This document shows, piece after piece, positions 1 to 9,094 of a stretch of DNA of 64,000 nucleotides. The stretch spans positions 310,001-374,000 of the forward strand of contig NZ_CP177240.1 of NCBI RefSeq assembly GCF_046773475.1. Reading direction: 5' to 3'. The position numbers and the translations under genes were made by a program. Within the stretch, counting starts at the first letter, position 1, and each line of letters starts with the position of its first letter. Origin of the DNA: Nitratireductor aquimarinus (GTDB taxonomy: Bacteria; Pseudomonadota; Alphaproteobacteria; Rhizobiales; Rhizobiaceae). The notes beneath the pieces were generated by a model, which was not told the DNA's origin, ran no database searches, and saw only the letters and a program-made list of their open reading frames with translations.

Positions 1-2
1 TT

Positions 3-347
3 GCCCAGATCGTGACCTCATTCGAAGAGGCCGGCGCTGTTGCGAAAGTGTCATCTATTCATGTCAATGGATGGTTTGGCCAGTACGACAAACTGGCGAT
101 GACCCGTAGCCTGTTTACCCGGCGTTATGGCCTCGACCTCGAAAAGGCGGGTGACAAAGTGATTTTCGTAGGCGATTCCCCGAACGACGCACCCATGTTC
201 GACTTCTTCGAAAACAGCATTGGCGTGGCCAATTTTGCCGACTTTCAGGACGGCACGGTCCCGCCGCCCAAATGGATCACGCAGAAAGCCGGCGGCGCAG
301 GGTTTGCCGAAGTGGCCGACGCGATCCTTCAAGCCAGGGAGAGCTGA
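3..347 (+). CDS. HAD-family hydrolase, 5' truncated by the window edge
   Basis: C-terminal part of a haloacid-dehalogenase-fold phosphatase. The reading frame is open from the first bases, so the real start lies outside the window and the GTG at 12 is probably internal. The segment GDSPNDAPMF matches HAD motif IV (GDxxND), which holds the Mg2+-binding aspartates. The preceding KLAMTRSLF region, with its lysine, resembles the HAD-IIB (Cof, sucrose-phosphatase or mannosyl-phosphoglycerate phosphatase) arrangement. The substrate cannot be read from this fragment. Its TGA overlaps the ATG of the DeoR regulator (TGATG at 345-349), so the two are translationally coupled and probably belong to one sugar-phosphate operon that starts upstream. 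Confidence 0.8.
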   Translation, partial: AQIVTSFEEAGAVAKVSSIHVNGWFGQYDKLAMTRSLFTRRYGLDLEKAGDKVIFVGDSPNDAPMFDFFENSIGVANFADFQDGTVPPPKWITQKAGGAGFAEVADAILQARES

Positions 348-1117
348 TGGCGCGTCTCAGGAAAACCGCCCGCCGCGAACAGATCCTTCTGGAGTTGCAG
401 CACCATCCACATGTGCGCACTTCAGAGCTTGCCACGCGGTTTGGCGTGTCGACCGAAACAGTACGCCGCGATGTCGAGGCGCTCAGCCAGGAAGGGCTGA
501 TCCGCCGGGCCTATGGCGGCGCTTCCATCGCGCCGATGGGCGCACAGCCGCCATTTGGAGAGCGCGACCGGGCGCGTATCGAGGAGCGGGCCATGATCGC
601 GGCCCGCGCCGCCGAACTGGTTCGCCCCGGCGAAGTGCTGATGATCGACGCCGGCTCCACCACGCATCAGTTTGCGCTCAGTCTTGCCTCGGTCGCACGC
701 GACCTAACGGTTCTCACCAACAGCGTCGCCGTCGCTTCCGCACTGGCGCAGAACGAAACCATTCAGGTGGTCATCTGTCCGGGCGATTTCATGGCCCGCG
801 AGGTGGGCATCTACGGCGCTGAAACCATCGATTTCATCGCCCGCTACAATGCCAACCGCGCCTTCATCGGCGCGAGCGGGCTGACAGCCGGGGGCATCAC
901 CGAGGTCAACCGGCTTGCCGTTGGCGTCAAGCGCGCCATGCTGCGCCAGGCGCTGGAAAGCTATCTTCTCGTCGATCACTCCAAGTTCGACGTCAATCTG
1001 CTCGCCACGGTCGAGCCGCTTTCCGCGCTCACCGGCCTTGTCACCAACGAGCAGCCAACCGGCCCCCTGGCGAAGGCGCTTTCCGATGCCCGCGTCGAGG
1101 TGCATGTCGCCGGTTGA
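347..1117 (+). CDS. DeoR/GlpR-family transcriptional regulator
   Basis: A 256-residue repressor-type regulator. The N-terminal DeoR winged helix-turn-helix (about residues 9-60) contains the family signature region TSELATRFGVSTETVRRD. The C-terminal DeoRC sensor domain, related to sugar-phosphate isomerases, has the phosphosugar-binding motif AGSTTHQFA and the downstream DHSKFD. I chose the ATG at 347, which overlaps the stop of the HAD gene, because DeoR proteins begin just before the HTH; an in-frame start at 272 would lie inside the HAD gene. DeoR members usually repress sugar or polyol operons and respond to phosphorylated intermediates. Neighbouring candidates are the upstream HAD operon, gnd, or the FGGY-kinase operon further on; the real target is not visible. 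Confidence 0.9.
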   Translation: MARLRKTARREQILLELQHHPHVRTSELATRFGVSTETVRRDVEALSQEGLIRRAYGGASIAPMGAQPPFGERDRARIEERAMIAARAAELVRPGEVLMIDAGSTTHQFALSLASVARDLTVLTNSVAVASALAQNETIQVVICPGDFMAREVGIYGAETIDFIARYNANRAFIGASGLTAGGITEVNRLAVGVKRAMLRQALESYLLVDHSKFDVNLLATVEPLSALTGLVTNEQPTGPLAKALSDARVEVHVAG

Positions 1118-1221
1118 TTCACAACACTTTCCACACTGGCGCGGATGCATCGAAACATCGTCTGGTGCATAGTGCCGCCCCAAGGTCAGAACCTACCTCT
1201 GATGAACCGGAGAATTGAAGA

Positions 1222-2634
1222 ATGTCGAAAGCGGAAATCGGCCTGATCGGCCTCGGAGTCATGGGTGCGAACCTCGCCCTCAACATCGCCGAGAAGGGGC
1301 ACACGATCGCCGTCAACAACCGCTCCACGCCTAAGATCGACGCCTTTGTCGAGCAGGCCCGCACCGAAGGCCTGGCCGAGCGCGTCCTGCCAGAGGCAGA
1401 CCTCGCTGCCTTCGTGCAGTCGGTAAAGAAACCGCGTTCCATCATCATCATGGTCAAGGCCGGCAAACCGGTCGACGACATGATCGAGCAGCTTCTGCCA
1501 TTGCTTGATGAGGGCGACGCCATTCTGGAATGCGGCAACTCGCTCTTCAGCGACACGCAGCGCCGTTTCGACTATCTGAAGCCCAAAGGCATCGGATATC
1601 TCGGAGTCGGCGTTTCCGGTGGCGCCGAAGGCGCGCGCCATGGCCCCTCCATCATGGTCGGTGGCTCCAAGGCGCAATGGCATGACGCGGAAGCCGTGCT
1701 CACCTCCATTGCCGCAAAATTCAAGGGCGAGCCCTGCGTTGCCTGGCTTGGAGAGGGCGGGGCCGGCCATTTCGTCAAGACGATCCACAACGGCATCGAA
1801 TATGGCGACATGCAGATGATCGCCGAGGTCTATGGCGTGATGCGCGACGGGCTCGGCATGGACGCCGCAGCCTGCGCCGAAGTTTTCAAACGCTGGAATG
1901 AAGGCCCGCTCAATTCCTATCTGATCGAGATCACGGGCCATGTGCTCGAAGCCATTGATGGCGAGAGCGACAGGCCGCTCGTGGACGTCATTCTCGACAG
2001 GGCAGGGCAGAAGGGCACCGGCGTCTGGTCGGCAATCGCCGCGCAGGAACTCGGCGTGCCAGCAACGGCCATCGAGGGTGCAGTCGCAGCCCGCTCCATC
2101 TCGTCGCGCAAGCAGGAGCGCATCGCGGCGGAAGCGCTTTACGGCAAGCGCGAAGGCAAGGTCGACATCTCCATCGACGATCTGGAAAAGGCGCTGCTTG
2201 CCGGCAAGATCGTTTCTTACACGCAGGGCTTCTCCGTCATCGCCCGCGCATCCGAAGAGCAGGGCTGGGGGCTTGAACTTGCCACCATCGCGAAGATCTG
2301 GCGCGCCGGCTGCATCATCCGCTCCCGCTTCCTCGACCAGATGGCGAGCGCCTTTGCCGGCGATGCGGCCACCAATCTCCTGATGGTCCCGGATTTCGCG
2401 GAACTGATGAAAGAAGCAAGCCCCGCGCTTCGCCGCGTGGTCGCCACCGGCGCGCTGGGCGAGCTGCCGCTGATCTGCCTTTCTTCGGCGCTTTCCTATT
2501 TCGACAGCTACCGGCAGGCGCGCGGCACGGCCAATCTCATTCAGGGCCAGCGCGACTTCTTCGGCTCCCACGGCTTCGAGATCGAAGGGCGCGGAGCGGA
2601 TCTGCACGGCGACTGGCCGTCTCTGGTCGAATAG
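1222..2634 (+). CDS. gnd: 6-phosphogluconate dehydrogenase (decarboxylating)
   Basis: Oxidises 6-phosphogluconate to ribulose 5-phosphate and CO2 with NADP+, the last oxidative step of the pentose phosphate pathway in the cytosol. At 470 residues it is the usual length of the long-chain form. Visible features are the Rossmann motif GLGVMGANLALN at the N-terminus, the substrate-loop sequence GVSGGAEGARHGPSIM, the catalytic-lysine region HFVKTIHNGIEYGDMQ, and the family signature LDRAGQKGTGVW near residue 255. A GGAG lies about nine bases before the ATG. The gene stands alone after the DeoR gene (about 100 bp gap) and is closed by a strong terminator. Confidence 0.96.
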   Translation: MSKAEIGLIGLGVMGANLALNIAEKGHTIAVNNRSTPKIDAFVEQARTEGLAERVLPEADLAAFVQSVKKPRSIIIMVKAGKPVDDMIEQLLPLLDEGDAILECGNSLFSDTQRRFDYLKPKGIGYLGVGVSGGAEGARHGPSIMVGGSKAQWHDAEAVLTSIAAKFKGEPCVAWLGEGGAGHFVKTIHNGIEYGDMQMIAEVYGVMRDGLGMDAAACAEVFKRWNEGPLNSYLIEITGHVLEAIDGESDRPLVDVILDRAGQKGTGVWSAIAAQELGVPATAIEGAVAARSISSRKQERIAAEALYGKREGKVDISIDDLEKALLAGKIVSYTQGFSVIARASEEQGWGLELATIAKIWRAGCIIRSRFLDQMASAFAGDAATNLLMVPDFAELMKEASPALRRVVATGALGELPLICLSSALSYFDSYRQARGTANLIQGQRDFFGSHGFEIEGRGADLHGDWPSLVE

Positions 2635-2648
2635 GCCGCCATAAAGAA

Positions 2649-2681
2649 AAAGGCCCGGATGGCGATGCCATCCGGGCCTTT
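2649..2681. terminator. Bidirectional intrinsic terminator between gnd and the peroxiredoxin gene
   Basis: A perfect 14-bp stem (2649-2662 pairing with 2668-2681) with a 5-nt loop. A-rich sequence lies on the left and a T-run closes the right arm. It sits between two convergent genes, so it can terminate gnd on the plus strand and the peroxiredoxin gene on the minus strand. Confidence 0.9.
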
Positions 2682-2702
2682 CAATTCGATGCTTCAAAAA
2701 GC

Positions 2703-3245
2703 TTAGGCAGCCTGCGCTTCGCCGGCCTTCAGAGCTTCCAGAACGGTCTGCGGCGAGGAAACGCCATACGGATCGCTCTCGCAGTTGTCGGAGAAGCCTT
2801 CTTCCTCGAACCACTTCTCGATCACGCCGTTGTTGACCACGGCGGCGTAGCGCCAGGAGCGCATGCCAAAGCCGAGATTGTCCTTGGCAACGAGCATGCC
2901 CATCTTGCGGGTGAACTCACCCGAGCCATCCGGAATGAGCTTGACGTTGTTGAGGCCCTGGGCCTTGCCCCAGGCGTTCATCACGAAAGCGTCGTTAACG
3001 GAGATGCAGTAGATCTCGTCGATGCCCTCGGCCTGGAATTCCGGGTAGAGCTTCTCGAAATCGGGAAGCTGGTAGGTCGAGCAGGTGGGGGTGAAGGCGC
3101 CCGGCAGGGAGAACAGGACAACGCGCTTGCCGCCAAAGAAGTCGGCAGTCGTCTTGTCTTCCCAGCGGAACGGGTTCGGGCCTTCGATCGACTCGTCGCG
3201 AACGCGCGTGCGGAACGTGACGTCGGGAACTTTTCTCACGGTCAT
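2703..3245 (-). CDS. Peroxiredoxin (Prx5/AhpE-type redoxin)
   Basis: A 180-residue thiol peroxidase that reduces H2O2 and organic hydroperoxides in the cytosol. The peroxidatic cysteine is Cys55 within PGAFTPTCSTYQLP, the canonical PxxxTPxC signature of Prx5-like enzymes. A further cysteine near residue 160 (NCESDPYG) is a possible resolving or glutathionylation partner. I chose the ATG at 3245, preceded by an AGAGGA ribosome site. The longer open frame upstream (to 3401) adds about 50 low-complexity residues with no family similarity. Glutathione or glutaredoxin is the likely reductant in alphaproteobacteria, which is family knowledge and not shown here. Confidence 0.93.
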   Translation of the reverse strand: MTVRKVPDVTFRTRVRDESIEGPNPFRWEDKTTADFFGGKRVVLFSLPGAFTPTCSTYQLPDFEKLYPEFQAEGIDEIYCISVNDAFVMNAWGKAQGLNNVKLIPDGSGEFTRKMGMLVAKDNLGFGMRSWRYAAVVNNGVIEKWFEEEGFSDNCESDPYGVSSPQTVLEALKAGEAQAA

Positions 3246-3392
3246 TGCTAATCCTCTGGCACAAACAAAGCTGATCCCGACCTGAGCCGGGCAGCCTGGA
3301 TATGGAAATCTTGAACTCCGGCTGCCGGGAGGGTGCGCCGGATGAGACGGCCGGAATAGAGCATTTTGTCGCGGCGAAGTGAAGGCCCGACA

Positions 3393-3408
3393 CTGCGGCA
3401 ATCCGCAG
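3393..3408. other. Short GC hairpin between the peroxiredoxin and lysE genes
   Basis: A 6-bp stem (3393-3398 with 3403-3408) and a 4-nt loop, followed on the plus strand by CATTTTT. It looks like a plus-strand terminator, but no plus-strand gene precedes it. It may act weakly as the end of the minus-strand LysE transcript. Low certainty. Confidence 0.3.
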
Positions 3409-3429
3409 CATTTTTCCCTTGATTCCGTG

Positions 3430-4038
3430 CTAATTCCGCGAAACTGCCATGGTTCCGCCAGAAACGATCAGAACCGCCCCCACCAACCGGTTCAGATGGA
3501 CGAAAACGCGCTCGGATTTCAGCAGTTTGCCAAGCACGACGCCGCTGACCACGTAAAGCGCGACAGCAACCACTTCGAGCGCGAGGAACACCCCGCCCAT
3601 GGCGGCAAGCTGGCTCCAGGCCGGCTGCGACGCGTCGATGAACTGCGGGAAGAAAGCGGTGAAGACGGCAATCGCCTTCGGGTTGCTGATGGCAATCACG
3701 AAATCGCGGCGCATCAGTTTGCCGATGGCTGAATCCAGCGAAGTAGCGCTCGCCAACGCGCGCGCCTTGCGCCAAAACTGGATGCCCACATAAATGAGAT
3801 AGGCCGCACCCACCAGTTTGATGATGGTGAAGGCCGTGGCAGACGCCGCCAGCACCGCGCCGAGCCCGACAATGGTGACCGCGATCAGGAAAACGAAGGC
3901 CGGCATGCGGCCAAGCCCGCCCAGAAGCGCCGGCACAAAGCCAAGCCGCGCCGCGTTGGAAAAGGTCAGCATGTTGTTCGGGCCGGGGGCGCAGTTCAAC
4001 GCGAAACAGGCCGGAATGAAGATCGACCAGGCAATCAT
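3430..4038 (-). CDS. LysE/RhtB-family translocator
   Basis: A 202-residue inner-membrane exporter of the LysE superfamily, which exports amino acids or related small metabolites. It has about six hydrophobic segments and the family N-terminal motif CAPGPNNMLTFSNAARLG. A conserved ISNPKAIAVFTAFFPQF segment in the middle corresponds to the usual NPK motif. I chose the ATG at 4038, preceded by AAGGA; the upstream extension is polar and unlike the family. It is a single gene between trpA and the peroxiredoxin gene, all on the minus strand. The substrate is unknown; adjacency to trpBA is not enough to claim tryptophan export. Confidence 0.9.
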   Translation of the reverse strand: MIAWSIFIPACFALNCAPGPNNMLTFSNAARLGFVPALLGGLGRMPAFVFLIAVTIVGLGAVLAASATAFTIIKLVGAAYLIYVGIQFWRKARALASATSLDSAIGKLMRRDFVIAISNPKAIAVFTAFFPQFIDASQPAWSQLAAMGGVFLALEVVAVALYVVSGVVLGKLLKSERVFVHLNRLVGAVLIVSGGTMAVSRN

Positions 4039-4120
4039 CTGGGGTATCCTTGGCGAGAAAGCTGCGGCGATCCTTAAACAGATCGCTGGATTGGGCCAAG
4101 AATTCAGATCGGGAAAAGCG

Positions 4121-4951
4121 TTACGCCATCTGCTTTGAGCGCACACCGTCCGCAAGCCCTTTGACGAGGGTCGCAACGGCCTCGGCGGGGTCTTCGATCC
4201 TGTTGCCATCGGCGTCGTAACACTGCGCGATGGTCGCCACAATGGCACTGCCAACGACAACGCCGTCTGCCGCCTCGCCAATCGCCCGCGCCTGGCGCGC
4301 CGTCTTCACCCCGAACCCGACGCAGATCGGCAGGTCCGTGTGTTCCTTGATGCGTGAAACCGCAGCCGAAACATTGTTCGTGTCCGGCAGGGCCGAACCC
4401 GTCACACCCGTCATCGACACGTAATAGACGAAGCCCGACGTGTTCTCCAGCACCTTCGGCAGGCGCGCTTCGTCGGTCGTCGGCGTGGCCAGACGAATGA
4501 AGTTCAGCCCCGCTTTGATGGCCGGAACGCAAAGCTCCTGATCCATCTCCGGCGGCAGGTCGACGATGATCAGACCGTCAATGCCCGCTTCCTTCGCATC
4601 GGAGAGGAAGCGGTCCACACCATAGATGTAAATCGGGTTGTAATAACCCATCATCACGATGGGCGTGTCGTCGTCGTCTTCCCGGAAATCCCGCGCCATC
4701 TGGAGCGTTTTGGAAAGCGTCTGCCCGCCTTTGAGCGCGCGCAGGCCGGCGGCCTGAATGGCCGGGCCATCGGCCATCGGGTCGGAGAAGGGCATGCCCA
4801 GCTCGATCACGTCGCTGCCCGCCGCAGGCAGCGCCTTCATGATCGACAGCGCGGTCTCATAGTCCGGGTCGCCGCCCATGAAATAGGTCACGAGCGCGGG
4901 ACGGTTCTCTTCCTTCAGCCGCGCAAAGCGGCGGTCAATGCGGGTGGTCAT
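4121..4951 (-). CDS. trpA: Tryptophan synthase alpha chain
   Basis: A 276-residue TIM-barrel subunit that cleaves indole-3-glycerol phosphate to indole and glyceraldehyde 3-phosphate; indole is channelled to TrpB. The catalytic residues are visible: Glu50 in VIELGMPFSDP and Asp61 in MADGP. The phosphate-binding region CVGFGVKTARQA near residue 210 and GVVVGSAIV near 233 are also present. It follows trpB with a 48-bp gap on the same strand, so the two form an operon. trpF and accD, which often flank trpBA in this group, are not adjacent here. Confidence 0.97.
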   Translation of the reverse strand: MTTRIDRRFARLKEENRPALVTYFMGGDPDYETALSIMKALPAAGSDVIELGMPFSDPMADGPAIQAAGLRALKGGQTLSKTLQMARDFREDDDDTPIVMMGYYNPIYIYGVDRFLSDAKEAGIDGLIIVDLPPEMDQELCVPAIKAGLNFIRLATPTTDEARLPKVLENTSGFVYYVSMTGVTGSALPDTNNVSAAVSRIKEHTDLPICVGFGVKTARQARAIGEAADGVVVGSAIVATIAQCYDADGNRIEDPAEAVATLVKGLADGVRSKQMA

Positions 4952-4999
4952 GGGAGGATGCTTTCTCTTCGGACAGATTGTGGGTTCGGATCCTGCGGC

Positions 5000-6220
5000 T
5001 CAGATCTCCATGCCGAGCATCTTTCCAACGGTATGCACGTCCTTGTCTCCGCGACCGGAGAAATTGACGATCATGATCTGGTCCTTGCCCATGGTCGGCG
5101 CGAGCTTGATCGCATGGGCAATCGCATGGGCCGATTCCAGCGCCGGGATGATGCCCTCAAGACGCGTCGTCATCTGGAACGCCTCGATCGCCTCATCGTC
5201 CAGAACGGGCGAATAGATCACACGGCCTGAATCCTTCAGCCAGCTGTGCTCCGGCCCGACGCCGGGATAGTCCAGCCCCGCCGACACCGAATGCCCGTCG
5301 AGGATCTGCCCGTCATCGTTCTGCAACAGATAGGTGCGGTTGCCATGCAGCACGCCCGGACGGCCAGCCGTCATGGAAGCGCAGTGCTCGTCGCCGTCCA
5401 GCCCGTGTCCGCCGGCCTCGACGCCGTGGATCTCCACCTGGCGGTCATCAAGGAAGGGGTGGAACAGGCCGATGGCGTTCGAGCCGCCGCCCACCGCCGC
5501 CACGATGGCGTCGGGCAGCCGGCCTTCCAGCTCCTGGATCTGCTCGCGTGCTTCCGTGCCGATCACCGACTGAAGATCGCGCACCAGTTCGGGATAGGGA
5601 TGCGGGCCTGCCGCCGTGCCGATCAGGTAATAGGTGTCTTCAACATTCGTCACCCAGTCGCGCAGCGCCTCGTTCATGGCGTCTTTCAGCGTGCCATGAC
5701 CCGAAGAGACCGGCCTCACCTCGGCGCCCAGAAGATGCATGCGGAAGACGTTCGGCTTCTGCCGCTCCACATCGGTCGCGCCCATATAGACCACGCAGGG
5801 CAGGCCGAAGCGGGCCGACACGGTGGCCGAGGCCACGCCATGCTGACCGGCCCCGGTCTCGGCGATGATGCGAGTCTTGCCCATGCGCTTGGCGAGCAGG
5901 ATCTGGCCGAGGCAATTGTTGATCTTGTGCGAGCCGGTGTGGTTCAAATCTTCGCGCTTGAAGTAGATCTTCGCGCCGCCCAGATGCTCGGTCAGGCGTT
6001 CTGCGAAATAGAGCGGCGAGGGACGGCCCGTATAGTGACGGCCGAGATATTCGAGTTCGGCCCGAAATGCCGGATCGTCCTTGGCCTCGTTCCAGTGTTT
6101 CTCCAGATCGAGGATCAGCGGCATCAGCGTTTCGGCAACGAACCGGCCGCCGAAGATGCCGAACATGCCGTCATCATCCGGGCCAATCCGGAAGGAATTG
6201 GGTTCAATGGGTGCAGTCAT
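5000..6220 (-). CDS. trpB: Tryptophan synthase beta chain
   Basis: A 406-residue PLP enzyme that condenses indole with L-serine to make tryptophan, working as an alpha2beta2 complex with TrpA. The PLP lysine is Lys99 in HTGSHKINNCLGQ, and the phosphate-binding loop GGGSNAIG is present. The N-terminus (FGIFGGRFVAETLMP) matches TrpB. I chose the ATG at 6220; an in-frame extension to 6286 gives a cysteine/proline-rich leader that is not part of the family. It is first gene of the trpBA pair. No leader peptide or attenuator was recognised in the roughly 200 bp upstream. Confidence 0.97.
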   Translation of the reverse strand: MTAPIEPNSFRIGPDDDGMFGIFGGRFVAETLMPLILDLEKHWNEAKDDPAFRAELEYLGRHYTGRPSPLYFAERLTEHLGGAKIYFKREDLNHTGSHKINNCLGQILLAKRMGKTRIIAETGAGQHGVASATVSARFGLPCVVYMGATDVERQKPNVFRMHLLGAEVRPVSSGHGTLKDAMNEALRDWVTNVEDTYYLIGTAAGPHPYPELVRDLQSVIGTEAREQIQELEGRLPDAIVAAVGGGSNAIGLFHPFLDDRQVEIHGVEAGGHGLDGDEHCASMTAGRPGVLHGNRTYLLQNDDGQILDGHSVSAGLDYPGVGPEHSWLKDSGRVIYSPVLDDEAIEAFQMTTRLEGIIPALESAHAIAHAIKLAPTMGKDQIMIVNFSGRGDKDVHTVGKMLGMEI

Positions 6221-6427
6221 GCGTGCGCGTCCCCTTGTTGCTTTTCGCCCATTCACACATGGCGGACAGGGACAAGTCAAACACATGTCTCACCGCAAGA
6301 CTTTCAGCAATTTATTGAAATATCTACCGAAATCACCGTCCGCCGATGTTCGGTTACCCGCGACTTGTCCCTTTCGCGGCTCAGCTTCCAGTGGACAGGA
6401 TGATCCCGCCTGATATCTTCACGCCCC

Positions 6428-7411
6428 ATGGTGGTGACTGATCTCATCGACGCGTCGCAAAGGCTTGGCCGGGTTCCCGGCCTGCATTCGCTTGACGTTG
6501 CGGAGGCCGAGGCCGCCATCGGCGCGCGCTACAGGCCGCATCGCCTTCTGATGCCGTCCGGCGAAGCATCACTCGACTTCCGGCACCATGCCGTCGCGGG
6601 CGAGGGGGCTTCTCTCAATCTCCTGCGCTATGGCCCCGACATCGAGGTCGAAGCCGGCATTTTCGACACGTTCTACATGCTGGAGTTCCCGCTTTCCGGC
6701 GGGGTGGACATTCTCTATGGGCGCGACCGTGTCGCGTCGCGTCCGGGTCATGGCCTCATCCTGTCTCCCGGGCCTTTCGTGCGCTCCAACTGGCGTCCGG
6801 GCACCACGCAGGTGATGTTGCGGCTGGAGCGCGATTTCGTCGAGCGTTCCTGGCAGCGTTACACGGGCGACCCGGTGCGCCGCACACCGTTCTTCAAGCC
6901 GGAGATCGACCTCGACACGCCGGTCGGGCGACGGCTGGCGCGTCTCTTCGGGCTCATGGTCGCGGAAGAAATCGAGGCCGCCGACAGCACGGCTCTTTCG
7001 CCCATGCCTCTCGTCAATGCGGTTCTGGAAACACTCTTTGCCCATGTGCCCTGCCGCGAGGCAGAGCCTTCGGCTCTCGCCGCCGCCGGTCCGCTGCCGC
7101 ACTATGTGCTGAGCTTCAAGGCGCTGCTCGACGACCCGTCCGCGCTTCCGCTCACCGTATCGACACTGTGCGAGCGGCTTGAGGTGTCCCAGCGCACGCT
7201 GACCACAGGCATGCGACGGTTCACCGGGCTCTCCCCGCATGATTATCTCACCATGCGCCGCATGGAACATGCCCGGCTTCTGCTCGAGCACGGTGATCTG
7301 CCGGTCGCCACAATCGCCGCCCGCGTCGGATACGCCCATGCGGGACGGTTCGCCGCCGCCTTTCGGCGTTACTGCGGGCACAGCCCCGCACGCTCCAGAA
7401 CCCTTTCCTGA
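6428..7411 (+). CDS. AraC-family transcriptional regulator
   Basis: A 327-residue regulator with an N-terminal AraC-binding-like domain (about residues 50-200) and a C-terminal double helix-turn-helix (about 225-325). Typical C-terminal elements are TVSTLCERLEVSQRTLTTGM, then FTGLSPHDYLTMRRMEHAR, then PVATIAARVGYAHAGRFAAA followed by FRRYCGHSP. It is divergent from trpBA and about 200 bp upstream of the FGGY-kinase sugar operon on the same strand, which is the most natural target. No effector can be deduced. Confidence 0.92.
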   Translation: MVVTDLIDASQRLGRVPGLHSLDVAEAEAAIGARYRPHRLLMPSGEASLDFRHHAVAGEGASLNLLRYGPDIEVEAGIFDTFYMLEFPLSGGVDILYGRDRVASRPGHGLILSPGPFVRSNWRPGTTQVMLRLERDFVERSWQRYTGDPVRRTPFFKPEIDLDTPVGRRLARLFGLMVAEEIEAADSTALSPMPLVNAVLETLFAHVPCREAEPSALAAAGPLPHYVLSFKALLDDPSALPLTVSTLCERLEVSQRTLTTGMRRFTGLSPHDYLTMRRMEHARLLLEHGDLPVATIAARVGYAHAGRFAAAFRRYCGHSPARSRTLS

Positions 7412-7611
7412 CGCATTTTCGGAAGCATCTGTCCCATTCGGGAAGCGAAATGCAGCCACGCGCCGCCCCGGCGTTGACACGGGACACGTCCAGACCTGCA
7501 CTCACGGATCACCGCGCAAGAAAAAACGGGAACTGACCTTGCAAAAAGGCGCGTGCGCGGCGACACGGTGGGCAACATTGTTTTGTCCACTCCGTGAGAG
7601 GGAGGGTGGTT

Positions 7612-9057
7612 TTGAGCCGGGCTGTTCTGGCAATCGATATCGGGTCTTCGGCCCTGAAAGCCGTTCTGTTTTCGCAGGACGGCGCAATGCTTGCCACGCG
7701 CTCGGCGGCGATCTCCACCGTCTCCGGTGCAGACCGTTCGCAGACCCAGAACCCGGCAGACTGGTGGGCCGCGCTGGTCAGCGCGCTTGCCGATATGCCA
7801 CACAGGCCGGATGTCGCGGCGCTGGTTTTCACCGGCTCCATGCAGAACCTGATTGTTCTCTCGCCCGAAGGCGAAGCACTCGCGCCCGCCGCGCTCTATT
7901 CCGACCGCCGCCTCGATGAAGTCGAGATTGCCGCGCTCGAAGCCCGCCTGCCGGGCGATTATGCAAAGCGTGTCGGCAACCGTCCGGACCCTGCGCACAC
8001 GATCTTCAAGCTCATGCGGATTGACCGTTTCGCACCGGATCTTCCGGGCGAACACCGCTTCTTCTTCGGCGCGAAGGATGCCGTCACATTCAGGCTCACG
8101 GGCCGGGCCGTGATCGATCCAACCGTTGCCTCCACCACAGGCCTGATGAACATCGCAGAGCGGTGCTGGGATGCCGGACTGCTCGCCACTGCCGGTGTCG
8201 AGGCGTCGCGCCTGCCCGAAATCCTCCCGGCCGATGCTATCGTCGGTCCACTGCGCGCGGAAGCTGCCGCAGCGCTCGGCCTTGTCGCGGGCATCCCGGT
8301 GTTCAATGGCGCGGGCGATGCCGCGGCCGCCACCTGGGGCGCCGCCGCTGACGAGCCGGGCCGGGCCTACGCCTATCTCGGGACTACCGGCTGGGTCGCA
8401 GCCACGCTCACCATGCAGGATGCCGCGCCCCCGCGTGACATCTACACGCTTGCCGATCCGGTCCACCCCGACCGCGCCATCATCATCTCGCCATTTCTGA
8501 CGGCGGGCGCTGCCATGGACTGGCTCGCCGAAATCACGGGCGAGAGTGTCGAAGCCCTGCTGGAAGCGGCTGCGACGGCGGACGATGCGCGCGCCGCGCC
8601 GCTCTTCCTGCCCTATCTCTCCGGCGAGCGCGCTCCATTCGAGGATCAGCGCGTGCGCGGTGCATTCCTTGGCCTCGACCGCACCCATGGCAAGGGCGCA
8701 ATGGCGCGCGCCGTGCTCGAAGGCGTGGCCTTCGCCATCCGCCACAATCTGGAAACCGCCGGCCTGCCGCCGTCGCCGCTCACCGTCATTGGCGGTGCGG
8801 CGCGCGATGCGCTCCAGCGGCGCACGCTCGCCGGTGTTCTGAAGCGCGAGATCGCCTTTCCCGATGCAAGTCAGGAGATGACGGCGCTGGGCGCGCTGCG
8901 CATGATCGCCGCAAAGGCCGGTCTCTCGCTTGCCGCCATGGATGCGCCGCCCGTTCTCGCGCCTGATACAACCAATACCGAACGCTGCGACAGCCGCTAT
9001 GAGGCCTATCTCGCAGCATCCCGTTTCGCGCGGGAACAGGCCCGCCTGCTGACGTAA
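7612..9057 (+). CDS. FGGY-family carbohydrate kinase (xylulokinase-like)
   Basis: About 481 residues; phosphorylates a sugar or polyol with ATP in the cytosol. The N-terminal ATPase-fold motif AIDIGSSALKAVLF, the central YAYLGTTGWVA and the C-terminal GGAARDALQRRTLAGVL mark the FGGY fold. The start is uncertain. I prefer TTG at 7612 because GAGAGGGAGGG ends five bases before it; GTG at 7606 and GTG at 7594 are alternatives. It heads an operon with a sugar ABC importer and a GntR regulator, so it probably activates the imported sugar. The sequence does not say which sugar: xylulose, ribulose and erythritol-like polyols are all possible. Confidence 0.9.
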   Translation: MSRAVLAIDIGSSALKAVLFSQDGAMLATRSAAISTVSGADRSQTQNPADWWAALVSALADMPHRPDVAALVFTGSMQNLIVLSPEGEALAPAALYSDRRLDEVEIAALEARLPGDYAKRVGNRPDPAHTIFKLMRIDRFAPDLPGEHRFFFGAKDAVTFRLTGRAVIDPTVASTTGLMNIAERCWDAGLLATAGVEASRLPEILPADAIVGPLRAEAAAALGLVAGIPVFNGAGDAAAATWGAAADEPGRAYAYLGTTGWVAATLTMQDAAPPRDIYTLADPVHPDRAIIISPFLTAGAAMDWLAEITGESVEALLEAAATADDARAAPLFLPYLSGERAPFEDQRVRGAFLGLDRTHGKGAMARAVLEGVAFAIRHNLETAGLPPSPLTVIGGAARDALQRRTLAGVLKREIAFPDASQEMTALGALRMIAAKAGLSLAAMDAPPVLAPDTTNTERCDSRYEAYLAASRFAREQARLLT

Positions 9058-9094
9058 ACGAAAGAAACGAAAACCGTTCAACGGATCGGAGGAA

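Noticed and set aside
1186..2814. 542-codon open frame on the minus strand
   Set aside because: Antisense to gnd, which has all catalytic motifs and a terminator.
6221..6427. trp leader peptide or attenuator ahead of trpB
   Set aside because: I found no short ORF with adjacent Trp codons followed by alternative hairpins in this gap.
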